Numbered from the stretch's first letter, positions 50,639 through 59,737 are shown. The stretch: 64,000 bases of DNA from Halomicroarcula saliterrae (GCF_031624395.1 NZ_JAMQON010000002.1:310001-374000), one strand, 5' to 3'. Notes: generated from the letters alone by a model not told the origin. Program-made: numbers and translations.

Positions 50639-51897
50639 AACGGACGCTGTATGGTGTCGTCGCCGTGGTACTCGTCGCGGTACTCGCAGCGCCGGCGGTA
50701 GCTGAGCCGGCGACCACGTCGATAACCGGCCCGACCCAGGTGCAGCCCGGCGACACGGTCACGTACACGTTCACCGTGACGAACACCGGCGGGAACGAGA
50801 GCGGCTACCTGCTGGACGCCACCCTGCCCGACGGCTGGGCGATAGTCGAGCGGAGCGACGACGGTGGTCGGTGGAAGGCCTCGGAGAACCAGTGGCTCTG
50901 GCTGTCGATAGAGCCTGATATCACGAAGGCGACCTCACTCACGCTCTCGGTACCGGCCAACACGAGCGCCAGTAGCGTGACAGTCACGTCCCGGGCCTCC
51001 AATAGCGACGGGCTGCAGGACGTCGCGACCAAAGAGGTGACTGTCGAGGACGACGACGGGTCGGGCGGCGGCGGGTCCGACGACGGCGGGACCTATGGCG
51101 GCGGGTCGGATGACGGTGGCCCCTCCGACAGTGAGGCGAACGCTACCGGCAGTGAGGCGAACGCCGCCACCGACAGTGAGACGAACGCCGCCACCGACAG
51201 TGAGCAGAACACCGCGACCGGCAGTGAGCCAGACCCCAGCACCGAGAGCGAAGCGGTCGGTACAGCGGGCGGCTCCGCGTCCGAGCCCACCGACGAGTCC
51301 GCGACGGACAGCGCGTCCGAGACCGGCGACGAAGCGGGGGCTTCGGACACTGGAGGCGGGACGAACACCGCCCTCGGGATGGGGATCGGAGCACTGGTGG
51401 TGCTTGCTGTCGGGGTCGGTATAGGTACCGCCCGGTGGAACGCGGCTGGCGAGTCGGCGGCGACTGACACCGCGAGTGGCGACGTGGAAGCCGAGTCCGG
51501 GACGACCGCGAGTGACGACGTGGAAACCGAGTCCGGGACGACCGCGAGTGGCGCTACCGACGACGGCGTGTCGGCGTCAGGTGACGAGGGCGGAACGGGG
51601 GACATCGACGTGCTCGATTTACAGAAGGGATCGGCCGAGTGTACGATCACGTATTCGACGGCCGAGACGAGCAACAAAGCGATCGGTGACGAGATACGGG
51701 AGATAGCGCAGGGCTACGCCTCGGCCGGCGCCGACGATATCGGAACCCAGCGGTTAGAGGCGACGATTACCGACGGGGAGCAGACGGTGGCCACGTGGCA
51801 CATCCGCAGCGAGTGGCTGTGCCAGCTCGAAAACGGGGAACTGTCCGCGGAGACGTTCGAACGGAAGGTGCTGGGGACGATCTGTTTCAGTAGCTGA
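50635..51897 (+). CDS. Receptor-like membrane protein with conserved C-terminal domain
   Basis: The 420-residue protein has a signal peptide (about 1-24) and an outer CARDB/NEW3-like beta-sandwich domain (about 25-138: GPTQVQPGDTVTYTFTVTNTG). A Gly/Ser/Asp then Asn/Thr/Ser-repeat linker (140-240) leads to one membrane helix (246-264). Inside, a second linker with a doubled 12-residue repeat (283-306) is followed by a compact domain (323-420). That last domain is duplicated as the upstream pseudogene, so it is a mobile module in its own right. Function is unknown; the layout suggests outside sensing or adhesion with inside output. Confidence 0.78.
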   Translation: MKRTLYGVVAVVLVAVLAAPAVAEPATTSITGPTQVQPGDTVTYTFTVTNTGGNESGYLLDATLPDGWAIVERSDDGGRWKASENQWLWLSIEPDITKATSLTLSVPANTSASSVTVTSRASNSDGLQDVATKEVTVEDDDGSGGGGSDDGGTYGGGSDDGGPSDSEANATGSEANAATDSETNAATDSEQNTATGSEPDPSTESEAVGTAGGSASEPTDESATDSASETGDEAGASDTGGGTNTALGMGIGALVVLAVGVGIGTARWNAAGESAATDTASGDVEAESGTTASDDVETESGTTASGATDDGVSASGDEGGTGDIDVLDLQKGSAECTITYSTAETSNKAIGDEIREIAQGYASAGADDIGTQRLEATITDGEQTVATWHIRSEWLCQLENGELSAETFERKVLGTICFSS

Positions 51898-51998
51898 AAC
51901 GGGTCGTCTCGCCGCTCGGTACCGGCGGCAGGTGGCCAGTTCCGTCCGGAAGGGGGTGGCGAGGCGACTCCGAGCCTGGGTAACTACTAAGTGGGTGT

Positions 51999-52031
51999 GT
52001 AAAGTACACTTTACTGTAAAGCGTGCTTTCC
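51999..52031 (+). promoter_or_regulatory. Tandem palindromic operator over a promoter
   Basis: A perfect 7+2+7 palindrome (GTAAAGTACACTTTAC, 51999-52014) is followed, 17 bases later in register, by a near-copy (GTAAAGCGTGCTTTCC, 52016-52031). The second copy spans the position where the TATA box of the gene at 52051 should be. Two turns on nearly one face suggest cooperative binding of a dimeric regulator. Confidence 0.65.
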
Positions 52032-52050
52032 ACCACGTGCTACACAGAAT

Positions 52051-52302
52051 ATGACGACTGCACACGAACGACGTACTGACCGCCTGACGAACTGGTCCCA
52101 CAGAACCGCACTGGCGTTGCTGACTGCCACGCTTCTGGTCGGCTCGCTGTCGACCGTCGCGATGTCGCTTGGCGACCCCGAACTGCTCGCGCTGCTCGCG
52201 GCGGTGGGCTGTGGCCTCGCGCTGCTGGGCATCGGGCTGACCGCGATGACACAGCGCCGTATCGCGGCGTCGAACCGGCGCGCGTCTCCCGACGCGGCGT
52301 AG
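52051..52302 (+). CDS. Small two-helix membrane protein under the palindrome
   Basis: The 83-residue protein has two hydrophobic helices (about 19-40 and 44-65) with polar or basic ends. It starts 20 bases after the tandem palindrome, so a leaderless transcript controlled there is likely. The family is not recognised. Confidence 0.65.
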   Translation: MTTAHERRTDRLTNWSHRTALALLTATLLVGSLSTVAMSLGDPELLALLAAVGCGLALLGIGLTAMTQRRIAASNRRASPDAA

Positions 52303-52374
52303 CCCACCGGCGCCGTTTAGCCGGGGGGTGCCGGGAACCCCGAGGTTAAGAGGATGGCCCGTCACCCTACGGGC

Positions 52375-52767
52375 ATGACGCGAAATATCCTCTCGGACGA
52401 TCTGGCCGACAGCATCGTCACGACAGCGCGGACGGCCACGGGCGACTCGCTGCGGTCGGTGACGTACTTCACCCGGGCGAACTTCGAGCAGCTGTATCTA
52501 CGCGAGGACCTGGAACAGGACGCCGATCTCAACGACTTCGTCGGCCACGAGTGGCAGGGGTACAAACAGACCAAGAACGCCTACCAGGACTCCGAGCTGG
52601 GCGAGTACCGGTTCACGGTGCGGGCCTTCGAGAACGGCTATCTGCTGCGGGCGACCACGGAGCGACAGGGCGTGCTCATCACCACCGACGGGCTCTCGAT
52701 GGGCTCCTACGAGGAGATCGCCGAGGCCATCGAACGGCTCCTGCGCGAGGAGTCGGGCAAGGAATAG
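52375..52767 (+). CDS. Conserved soluble haloarchaeal protein (DUF7522-like)
   Basis: The 130-residue acidic alpha/beta protein has segments such as FTRANFEQLYLREDLE and YRFTVRAFENGYLLRATTERQGVLITTD, a layout I associate loosely with small haloarchaeal proteins of a roadblock-like type. An earlier in-frame ATG at 52354 exists. The TATA-like GGTTAAGAG at 52342-52350 gives correct leaderless spacing only for 52375. The function is unknown. Confidence 0.7.
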   Translation: MTRNILSDDLADSIVTTARTATGDSLRSVTYFTRANFEQLYLREDLEQDADLNDFVGHEWQGYKQTKNAYQDSELGEYRFTVRAFENGYLLRATTERQGVLITTDGLSMGSYEEIAEAIERLLREESGKE

Positions 52768-52853
52768 AGCGGCGTATTCGGTGACCGCTTCGGGGGAGCG
52801 TACAGCCGGAAGAGAGCGGGTTCGGTCTAATTTACAGAGAGGCAAGGAGAAAG

Positions 52854-52882
52854 CCCACGAGTTCAGTCGTGGGTGGATGTCA
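52854..52882 (+). mobile_element. Lone right-end hairpin resembling an IS200/IS605-family element
   Basis: A perfect 7-base stem (CCCACGA/TCGTGGG, loop GTTCAG) is followed by TGGATGTCA. This is the pattern I associate with the right ends of haloarchaeal IS200/IS605/TnpB elements. No transposase or TnpB frame and no left end are visible nearby, so it looks like a remnant or a minimal non-autonomous element. In intact elements this end overlaps the guide-RNA scaffold. Confidence 0.6.
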
Positions 52883-52918
52883 AGCGACCGAAAGCTGTCG
52901 ACGCCACCGGGGGGAGTT

Positions 52919-53833
52919 TTACACCAGGTTCAGGAGCCAGTTCGCAGCGTTGAGCACGACCAACAGCCCGCCCTCCAGTCGTGAGAGCGTTTCTTCGGTG
53001 TAGAACAGCACCACTACCAGTACGGTGGTTCCAAGCAGCCACGCTGTCCCCTCGACACCGACCGGTGAGACGGTGAGTGGCTGGACCAGCGCGGCCAGTC
53101 CCAGCACGCCCAGGGCGTTGAAGATGCAGCTGCCGACCAGATTCCCCGCGGAGATGCCCGTCCGACCGGTCCGAGCGGCGGCGAGCGAGGTGGCGAACTC
53201 CGGAAGCGAGGTGCCGGCGGCGACGACAGTGAGCCCGATGACCCACTCGGAGACGCCGGCGACGCGGGCGATGTCGACCGCCGAGACGACGAGCAGGTGG
53301 CCGCCGCCGACGACCAGCGCGAGGCCGACGACCAGCCGGCCAACGTCGGGCGGGTGAAACGGGTCGGCCGCGGTCGTCGCGCCGTCGGACTCGGTGCGGA
53401 CGAGCACGCCCAGATACGCGAGCAGCGACGCGAAAAGCACCGCGCCTTCGAGTGCCGAGAGTCGCCCGTCGGCGGCGAGGCCGAGCAGCAGCGCCGTCGA
53501 GGCGACGAGCAGGAGGCCGTCGCGGCGCACGAGCGTCGGCGAGGTGACGAGCGCCCGAACCAGCGCGACCCCGCCGAGGATGAACCCGAGGTTCAACACG
53601 TTGGAGCCGACGACGTTGGCCACGGAGATGTCAGACTGGCCCGCGAGGGCGGCGTCGAGCGTCACCGCGAACTCGGGGGCCGAGGTGCCGAAGGCGACGA
53701 CTGTGAGGCCGACGACGAGTCCCGAGACGCCGAGTCGGCGGGCGACGCGGGCGGCACCGGTGACGAACTGGTCGGCACCGAACCAGAGCGCGACGACGGC
53801 GACGCCGACGTAGAGCACGTCGAACAGGACCAC
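52919..53833 (-). CDS. Calcium/sodium:proton antiporter (CaCA family)
   Basis: The 304-residue protein has ten membrane helices in two inverted halves. Each half carries an alpha-repeat with ion-site residues: VAFGTSAPEF in the first and VAAGTSLPEF in the second, plus GSNVLNLGFILG and GSCIFNALGVLG. The ion is probably Ca2+ exchanged for Na+ or H+. A divergent Asp/Thr loop joins the halves. Confidence 0.92.
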   Translation of the reverse strand: MVLFDVLYVGVAVVALWFGADQFVTGAARVARRLGVSGLVVGLTVVAFGTSAPEFAVTLDAALAGQSDISVANVVGSNVLNLGFILGGVALVRALVTSPTLVRRDGLLLVASTALLLGLAADGRLSALEGAVLFASLLAYLGVLVRTESDGATTAADPFHPPDVGRLVVGLALVVGGGHLLVVSAVDIARVAGVSEWVIGLTVVAAGTSLPEFATSLAAARTGRTGISAGNLVGSCIFNALGVLGLAALVQPLTVSPVGVEGTAWLLGTTVLVVVLFYTEETLSRLEGGLLVVLNAANWLLNLV

Positions 53834-53961
53834 GTCAGTTCCCTCCGGCGTGACCGTTCGAGCTCGGTTGCGATAGCACTGGACTAGCGTAGCGACAGGA
53901 CCGCCCTAACTGTTGCCCCGCGGCCCACCAGAGTTATGCCCCCGCCAGCGAACGCTGGCAT

Positions 53962-55212
53962 ATGACGCTGGACCCGGTGCACGTCGACGGAATCGCCCAG
54001 CTCGCCGGGCAGGTGCGGGCGACCGTCGAGACGAGTGACCAGGGGGCCGCCGCCGAGGAGGTGTGGGAGTCGTTTCTGGACCCGCTGTGGCAGGACGGGC
54101 GGGAACTGCTGTCGCCCATGGGCGAGCAGCGCCGCCGGAAGGTCCCCGTCGCGGACATCGCGCTGGAGGACCCGCCGTTCCCGACCCAGCACGGGCTCGA
54201 CTCGGGGACCATCAACCCGACGACGTTCAAGAACGGGCTCGTACTGGACGTGGCCCAGGCGGCCATGAGTGCGGTTCCCTCCGACGTCGAACTCCACCGC
54301 GGTCGGACCATCATCATGGGCGTCCACTCGAACGACACCACCATCTCGCTCGGCGGCGAGTGGCGCCGCGGCGACCGCGGGTACGCGCGCCGGCGGGTGC
54401 TCGACGTGCCGAAAGTCGACCGCTACGAACAGCGGGTCGTCCACGCACTGGCGCTGTATCTGGCCGAGAGCGAACACGCCCTGTTGAACGCTGACGTGGT
54501 CGAGGACCTGTTCATCCTCGACGGCCCCGTCTACCCGACCGGCCTGCTCCGGTGGGCCGAACGCGACACCGAACTGGCCGACCTGCTGTCGGAGGACGAC
54601 CGACCGAAGACCGTCGTCGGGAACTACGTCGAACTGGTCGAGCAGTTCGTCGAGCGGGACGTGCCGCTGGTCGGCTTCATCAAGAACTCCGCGGCGAAGG
54701 GACTCACGCGAGCGGTGCGGCGGAAGACCAACGCGCCGTGGGTCGACGACACCGCCTTCTTCCGGCGGGTGCTCGAACGCCGCGACGACGGCGGCGAGCT
54801 GCAGACCGAGGCGCTGACCTGCACGAACTGGTTTCGCTCCCGGGGCGGCACCGACGGCGTGATGGCCGCCGATGGGGACGCGCTGGGCATCGAGCGCTCG
54901 CTCGACCCCGAGCTGTACGAGGTGACCTTCTTCGTCCTCTATGACCCCCGGACGGACCTCGTCTTCCGCGTCGAGGCCCCCTACGCCTTCACGCGGGACC
55001 CCGACCGCCGGGAGCGGCTCACGCGCCAGATACTCCACGAGGTGGCCTGCGAACAGGGGCCGCCACTGGCCGTCGCCAAGGCCGACGAGCTGGCGGGTAT
55101 CGACCGGCAGGGCAGCGAGGAGTTGACCCGTCGCATCGAGCGCGCGTTCGACATCGACCGGGAGAAGAGCTACGACGACTCGCGGTGGGGCGCCGTCGAC
55201 GAGGCCTTCTAG
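53962..55212 (+). CDS. nurA: DNA double-strand-break repair nuclease NurA
   Basis: The 416-residue nuclease works with the hexameric helicase HerA to resect DNA ends for homologous recombination. The RNase H-like NurA core has catalytic acidic positions in LHRGRTIIMGVHSND (approximate region), FILDGPVYPTG and the following helix. A long family-typical insertion and C-terminal DPDRRERLTRQILHEV are present. Its partner gene herA lies 2.6 kb downstream on the same strand, separated by four minus-strand genes. Confidence 0.9.
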   Translation: MTLDPVHVDGIAQLAGQVRATVETSDQGAAAEEVWESFLDPLWQDGRELLSPMGEQRRRKVPVADIALEDPPFPTQHGLDSGTINPTTFKNGLVLDVAQAAMSAVPSDVELHRGRTIIMGVHSNDTTISLGGEWRRGDRGYARRRVLDVPKVDRYEQRVVHALALYLAESEHALLNADVVEDLFILDGPVYPTGLLRWAERDTELADLLSEDDRPKTVVGNYVELVEQFVERDVPLVGFIKNSAAKGLTRAVRRKTNAPWVDDTAFFRRVLERRDDGGELQTEALTCTNWFRSRGGTDGVMAADGDALGIERSLDPELYEVTFFVLYDPRTDLVFRVEAPYAFTRDPDRRERLTRQILHEVACEQGPPLAVAKADELAGIDRQGSEELTRRIERAFDIDREKSYDDSRWGAVDEAF

Positions 55213-55266
55213 GCGTCGGCTGCCTGCCGGACCGCCAGGTCGAATCGCCGCCCTCGAACGCGCGGC

Positions 55267-55671
55267 TCACTCACCGAAGCGGAACGGTTCCCACACCGAG
55301 TAGTTCCCCGTGCCGAGAAGGACGATCCCGACACAGCCGACCAGGACGAGCGCGTTGAAGACGTTGACAGCATCGACCGCCATGGCGGTCAGCATCACCG
55401 GGACCGTCACCAGCGCGCCGAGTCGCCCCGCAGCGCCGGCAGCGATCGTCACGACGGCAAAGAGCTGGGCGACGCCGACGAGCAGCACGGTTATCTCGGG
55501 GGCTGGAATCCCGTACGCGGCGAAGTTCGCCGCGCGGTCGCTGTAGCGGAGGAACTTCGACACCGCTGGAGCGGTGAGAATCAGAACTACGAGGCCGCGC
55601 AGTACGACGGGCAGCCAACCGCCCGCGATATCGTCTCCGACGGTCCCGAACTGGAGTGTGTCTTGAACCAT
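55267..55671 (-). CDS. DoxX-family membrane protein
   Basis: The 134-residue protein has four helices with the DoxX core GLVVLILTAPAVSKF, AAYGIPAPEITVLLVGVAQLFAVV and AGRLGALVTVPVMLTA. It may take part in membrane quinone redox or sulfur oxidation. It differs from the other DoxX-like protein at 11 kb in length and helix sequence. Confidence 0.82.
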   Translation of the reverse strand: MVQDTLQFGTVGDDIAGGWLPVVLRGLVVLILTAPAVSKFLRYSDRAANFAAYGIPAPEITVLLVGVAQLFAVVTIAAGAAGRLGALVTVPVMLTAMAVDAVNVFNALVLVGCVGIVLLGTGNYSVWEPFRFGE

Positions 55672-55751
55672 ACGAGACTGTCAGGCCGACACGTAATCGG
55701 GATTCCGTGCCACATCTGGGCCGGGTTTATCCGTCCACCGCTCGGCGTCGA

Positions 55752-56396
55752 CTACGGTACGAACTCGGCAAACACCTTCGATTCCACGGATCGGAGATGT
55801 CTGCCGACCGTCCCGGGGTCGATATCGAGCGCCGTCCCGAGGTCGTCGAGCGTCGCCTCGCGCGGCGTCTCGTAGTAGCCGAGCTGCACTGCGGTGGTCA
55901 GCGCCTCCCGCTGGCGGTCGGTGAGCGCCGAGAAGACGCCGCCGGCGTCCGGGACGTACGGGCCGGTAGAGACGAGTTCGACGTCGATGTCGTCGAACAG
56001 GTCCGGGACGGCCGTCAGGTCGCTCTCCGACCCGACGATGGTCATCTGGAGCCCGCCGTCGTCGGTGAACGTCATCGGCATCTCGACGATGAACTGCCCC
56101 GCCTCGCGGCGCTGGAGCAACGCTTTGCTGGCCGCCGTCGGTTCTATCTGGGAGTAACAGTAGCCCGACTCGTCGCCCGAGACCGCGAACCGTCGGACCT
56201 CCGGCGTCTCGCGCAGAATCTCCCGGTACCGGTCGAGGTCGCCGTCGACCTCCGCCAGCGCTGCCACGGTGCCGTCGTCGAGGAGTTTGAGCGCGTGGAG
56301 CTTCCGCCGTCGGATATCCGGTTCCCGAAAGAGCCGCTGTTTGAGCGACGGAAAGGTCTCCCAGTCCGGATACATCCTGACGTCCATGTATCGCAT
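55752..56396 (-). CDS. Bat-type helix-turn-helix regulator (HTH_10)
   Basis: The 214-residue protein has a C-terminal HTH_10 domain (about 160-212: LTDRQREALTTAVQLGYYETPREATLDDLG and ALDIDPGTVGRHLRSVESKV) preceded by the bacterioopsin-activator N-terminal extension. This group senses oxygen, light or redox state. It is next to the DoxX gene on the same strand, so it may control it. Start MRYMDVRMYPDW or the second Met at 56387. Confidence 0.88.
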   Translation of the reverse strand: MRYMDVRMYPDWETFPSLKQRLFREPDIRRRKLHALKLLDDGTVAALAEVDGDLDRYREILRETPEVRRFAVSGDESGYCYSQIEPTAASKALLQRREAGQFIVEMPMTFTDDGGLQMTIVGSESDLTAVPDLFDDIDVELVSTGPYVPDAGGVFSALTDRQREALTTAVQLGYYETPREATLDDLGTALDIDPGTVGRHLRSVESKVFAEFVP

Positions 56397-56561
56397 CGAT
56401 AGTTACCAGACGCGTGGCACCGACAAAAAGGAAACCACTGGGTGCGTATCTGTCGACCTCTGCAGCGGTCGTCAACTGCGACCACGTCGACTGGTCCGGC
56501 CTGCTCTGGCACCGGGCCCGACCCCCGCGCGGCCAGTTGTGGGGTGACTGGGACCGCGCTC

Positions 56562-56897
56562 CTATGCGTCGGCGGCCTGCCGGACCGACAGTTCGACCTC
56601 GTTCGTCGGGACGCCGAGCCGGGCGAACTGGGTGCGGATGTGCTCTCTGGCCGCCGAGAGCGCCGCCGCCCGGTCCTGAAATCCCCGGGGCGAGGGGGAC
56701 TCGAAGGCCACCCGGAGGTCTCGGTCCCCGACGGTCTGGCGTTTCCCACCGCTCTCGACTTCGTAGAAGGCGTCACACACCCAGACGTACGGCGCCGCCT
56801 CGTCCGGTGCGCCCCGGAACGACGGCGGCTCCTCGCCCGGTTCGTACAGCGTGCCGGTCAGCCCGGTCCCCCCAGCGGTGCCGGATACCAGTAACAT
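56562..56897 (-). CDS. Conserved haloarchaeal protein (DUF7113-like)
   Basis: The 111-residue soluble protein has a conserved Gly-rich N-terminus (MLLVSGTAGGTGLTGTLYEPGEEPPSF) and C-terminal FARLGVPTNEVELSVRQ. No catalytic motif was identified. It lies 44 bases after the EEP nuclease stop on the same strand and could be co-transcribed. Confidence 0.72.
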   Translation of the reverse strand: MLLVSGTAGGTGLTGTLYEPGEEPPSFRGAPDEAAPYVWVCDAFYEVESGGKRQTVGDRDLRVAFESPSPRGFQDRAAALSAAREHIRTQFARLGVPTNEVELSVRQAADA

Positions 56898-56941
56898 AGC
56901 GACCGGTAGGCGCCCGACGGACAAAAGCCTCACCGGGGTCG

Positions 56942-57733
56942 TCAGCACTCACAGTCGACGACGACGGGCAGGTGGTCGGACGCGTAGTGGGCGTCGTCGC
57001 GGTCGGTGACGGCCGACCAGCCGGTGACCTCGGTGTCGTCGCTGACGAAGACGTGGTCGATACCCATGTCGGGGACGAGCGTCTCGAAGTCGGTCCGGGT
57101 CGTCGTCGGCCCGTGGCAGTGGGGCGCCAGCCGCCGGCTGTCGCGGAGCCGTCGACCCCCTGGGAGGGGGGAGCCACTGGCGGCGCCGTGGGCCGGCTCG
57201 CCGACGACACAGTTGAAGTCCCCGCTCAGAACGACCGCCTCGTCCTCGACGAGCGCGGCCAGTCGCTCCAGCACCAGCCTGATTCCCTCGATGCGGGCGC
57301 GTTCGCCCCGGTGGTCCAGATGTGTGTTCATCAGCAAGAGCCCGTCGCCAGTGGCCCGGTCCCGGAGGCGAGCCCACGTCGCGACGCGAGGGTGGCGTGC
57401 GTCCCAGCCGACGGAGTTGGCCTCCTCGGGCGTCGGCGAGAGCCAAAACGTGTCGGTCCCCTCGGCAGTAAAGCGGTCGCGCCGGTAGCCGACCGCCGTG
57501 TGCTCCCCGCTCGTTGCGACGGTGTCTCGGGCGTCGCCGACCCACTCGTACCCCGGGAGCATCGTCTCCAGCTCCCGGAGCTGGTGGGTCATGGCCTCCT
57601 GCACTCCGACGACGTCCGGGTCGTGGTACGTGACGGTGTCGGCCACCAGCCGTCGCCGGTGTGCCCAGTTGTGTACACCGTCCTTGGCAGTGTCGTACCG
57701 AACGTTGAACGACATCATCCGCACCGGCTTCAT
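56942..57733 (-). CDS. Endonuclease/exonuclease/phosphatase (EEP) family enzyme
   Basis: The 263-residue metal-dependent hydrolase has the EEP signature set: MSFNVRYD, VVGVQEAM, NTHLDHRGERARIEG, VVLSGDFNCV and ASDHLPVVVD. It is close in pattern to secreted-type DNase I/phosphodiesterases but has no signal peptide here. Substrate is unknown. It is divergent from herA, so a role in DNA processing is possible. Confidence 0.88.
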   Translation of the reverse strand: MKPVRMMSFNVRYDTAKDGVHNWAHRRRLVADTVTYHDPDVVGVQEAMTHQLRELETMLPGYEWVGDARDTVATSGEHTAVGYRRDRFTAEGTDTFWLSPTPEEANSVGWDARHPRVATWARLRDRATGDGLLLMNTHLDHRGERARIEGIRLVLERLAALVEDEAVVLSGDFNCVVGEPAHGAASGSPLPGGRRLRDSRRLAPHCHGPTTTRTDFETLVPDMGIDHVFVSDDTEVTGWSAVTDRDDAHYASDHLPVVVDCEC

Positions 57734-57822
57734 ACAGGTCGGTGTGTGTGCCAGAAGGGTAAGCGTTCCACTTTGGCTCGGCTGGGGAAAGGTGTTAATC
57801 CCCGGCTACCGTGGGTGGCTGT

Positions 57823-59661
57823 ATGTCCGACCTCGGGGATTTCACCGATTTCGACGGCGATAGCGACGACGGGGCCGAATCGGACAGCGGCGACGCCGCT
57901 GTCGACGAGCCCGACGCCGCCGACGAGTTCGAGACCATGGACGTCACGCCGGCCGGGACGGACACCGGGCTGGGCGTCCTCTCGGCGGCCGACGGGCTGC
58001 GTATCAGCGAGGACGACGACGAGTGTAATCTCCGTGCGTACGTCACGGTCCAGAACCGCTCGCGAGTGCGACTCGGCAAGTATCTGCTCGTCCCGTACCC
58101 CGACGGGGCGGCTTCGACGCCGGCCGGAGGGCCCGCGGGCGGCGAGCGGCTCTTCTGTCGCATCTCGGCCCTGGAGTACGCCCAGGAGTTCCGCGCCGAC
58201 GACGCGACCGAAATCCACGCCCGCCGGGCGATGCGCGAGGAGGGTATCGACGAGCAGGACTTCAAGTTCATGGCGACGCTCGACCCCATCGCCGTGCTGT
58301 ACCGGGACGGGGACGAACTCAAACGCCGGATGACCGACCGCGTCCCCAAACCCGAGACCGTCGTCCGCGAGGCCAGCGACAAGTCCGAGATAAAGACCGG
58401 GCTGAAGATTCCGGAAGACGGCGTCTTCCTGGGCCACCTCTCGGTCGGCGGCGAGAAGGTCAAAACGAGCGCGAAACCCCCCACTATCGACTACCGGCTG
58501 AAAGACGACTACGAGTCGGGCGACCCGCTGGTCTTCAGGCACACGCTCGTGGCCGGTGGCACCGGGTCGGGGAAGACCCACAGCTCGAAGAACGTCCTCC
58601 GGCAGTATCTGGGCCGCACCTACGAGATGGGCGACGGCCGCACCCCAGAACTCGCCGTCGTCCAGTTCGACCCGCAGGACGAGTACGCCCAGATGCACGA
58701 CGACAACCCCGAGATGGACGACGAGTTCGCCCGCCGGTGCGAACGCGAGGGGGTCAAGACGGGCGGGCACGACGACACCATCGCCTTCGTCCCGAAGGTC
58801 GCGGGCGCCGAATACAACGCCAGCCACCACCGCGCCGAACAGGTCGAGTTCACCATCCCGTTCTCGCTGGTCCACTCGAACCCGTGGCTCATCGCCGGCT
58901 CCAGCCTGAACGACAACCAGTACGGCGCGCTGGTGAACACACTGCTGCCGCGGTTCGAGCGCGAGTACGGCCGGAGCGCCAGCTACGACCAGTTCATCAC
59001 GTTCCTGAACGACCCCGCGCTCAAGGAGGAACTCGACGAGACCGGCGACATCCACGAGGCCACCTTCGACGCCGTGAAACGACGGGTTCGTGGCTTCGGC
59101 GGCGTCTTCGACCAGGACGCCCGCCCCATCACCGACCAGATTTCACAGCTCGTGCGGGACGGCGGCCTGACCGTGATTCCGACCTACCACATCACGGACT
59201 CACGGACGGCCTCGACCATCGTCCTCGCGGTGTCGAGCCTGCTCATCGACCAGAAGCTCTCGAACGACCCGCTGTACGACCGCATCAAGGAGACGCCGCT
59301 CGTGTTGGGGATGGACGAGGCCCACAACTTCCTCACCGACGCCGACAGCGTCCAGGGCCGCAAGGTCATCGGGAAGTTCACCGAGGCGGCAAAGCAGGGC
59401 CGGAAAGAACGGCTCGGGCTCTATCTCATCACGCAGGACCCACAGGACATCGCCGACCCCGTGTTCAAACAGATAAACACGACGATGGTGCTGAATCTGG
59501 GCGACGAGGACGCGATCAAGGCGGTCAACATCCCCCGGAACCTCGAATCGAAGGTCCCCTACATGGAGAAGGGCCAGCGAGTGGTGTACTCGCCGGACAA
59601 CTCCGAGCCGGTGGAGCTCATCGGCCTCTCGACGTGTGTGACCCGTCACGGGCGGGAGTGA
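57823..59661 (+). CDS. herA: DNA-end-processing helicase HerA
   Basis: The 612-residue bidirectional DNA translocase partners NurA. It has an acidic N-terminal extension (1-45), the HAS-barrel (about 50-140), and Walker A AGGTGSGKTHSSKN near residue 244. Walker B (LVLGMDEAHNF) is near 492, followed by the sensor region LYLITQDPQDIADPVFKQINTT (given in part). It forms a hexamer feeding DNA to NurA in double-strand-break resection. It starts 2.6 kb after nurA. Confidence 0.93.
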   Translation: MSDLGDFTDFDGDSDDGAESDSGDAAVDEPDAADEFETMDVTPAGTDTGLGVLSAADGLRISEDDDECNLRAYVTVQNRSRVRLGKYLLVPYPDGAASTPAGGPAGGERLFCRISALEYAQEFRADDATEIHARRAMREEGIDEQDFKFMATLDPIAVLYRDGDELKRRMTDRVPKPETVVREASDKSEIKTGLKIPEDGVFLGHLSVGGEKVKTSAKPPTIDYRLKDDYESGDPLVFRHTLVAGGTGSGKTHSSKNVLRQYLGRTYEMGDGRTPELAVVQFDPQDEYAQMHDDNPEMDDEFARRCEREGVKTGGHDDTIAFVPKVAGAEYNASHHRAEQVEFTIPFSLVHSNPWLIAGSSLNDNQYGALVNTLLPRFEREYGRSASYDQFITFLNDPALKEELDETGDIHEATFDAVKRRVRGFGGVFDQDARPITDQISQLVRDGGLTVIPTYHITDSRTASTIVLAVSSLLIDQKLSNDPLYDRIKETPLVLGMDEAHNFLTDADSVQGRKVIGKFTEAAKQGRKERLGLYLITQDPQDIADPVFKQINTTMVLNLGDEDAIKAVNIPRNLESKVPYMEKGQRVVYSPDNSEPVELIGLSTCVTRHGRE

Positions 59662-59737
59662 GCGACCGCAGCGCGTTCGCGAACGGCGAGGGAAACACTG
59701 CAAAAGAGTGATGTGTCACTGCCGAGTGAGTCTCGGT

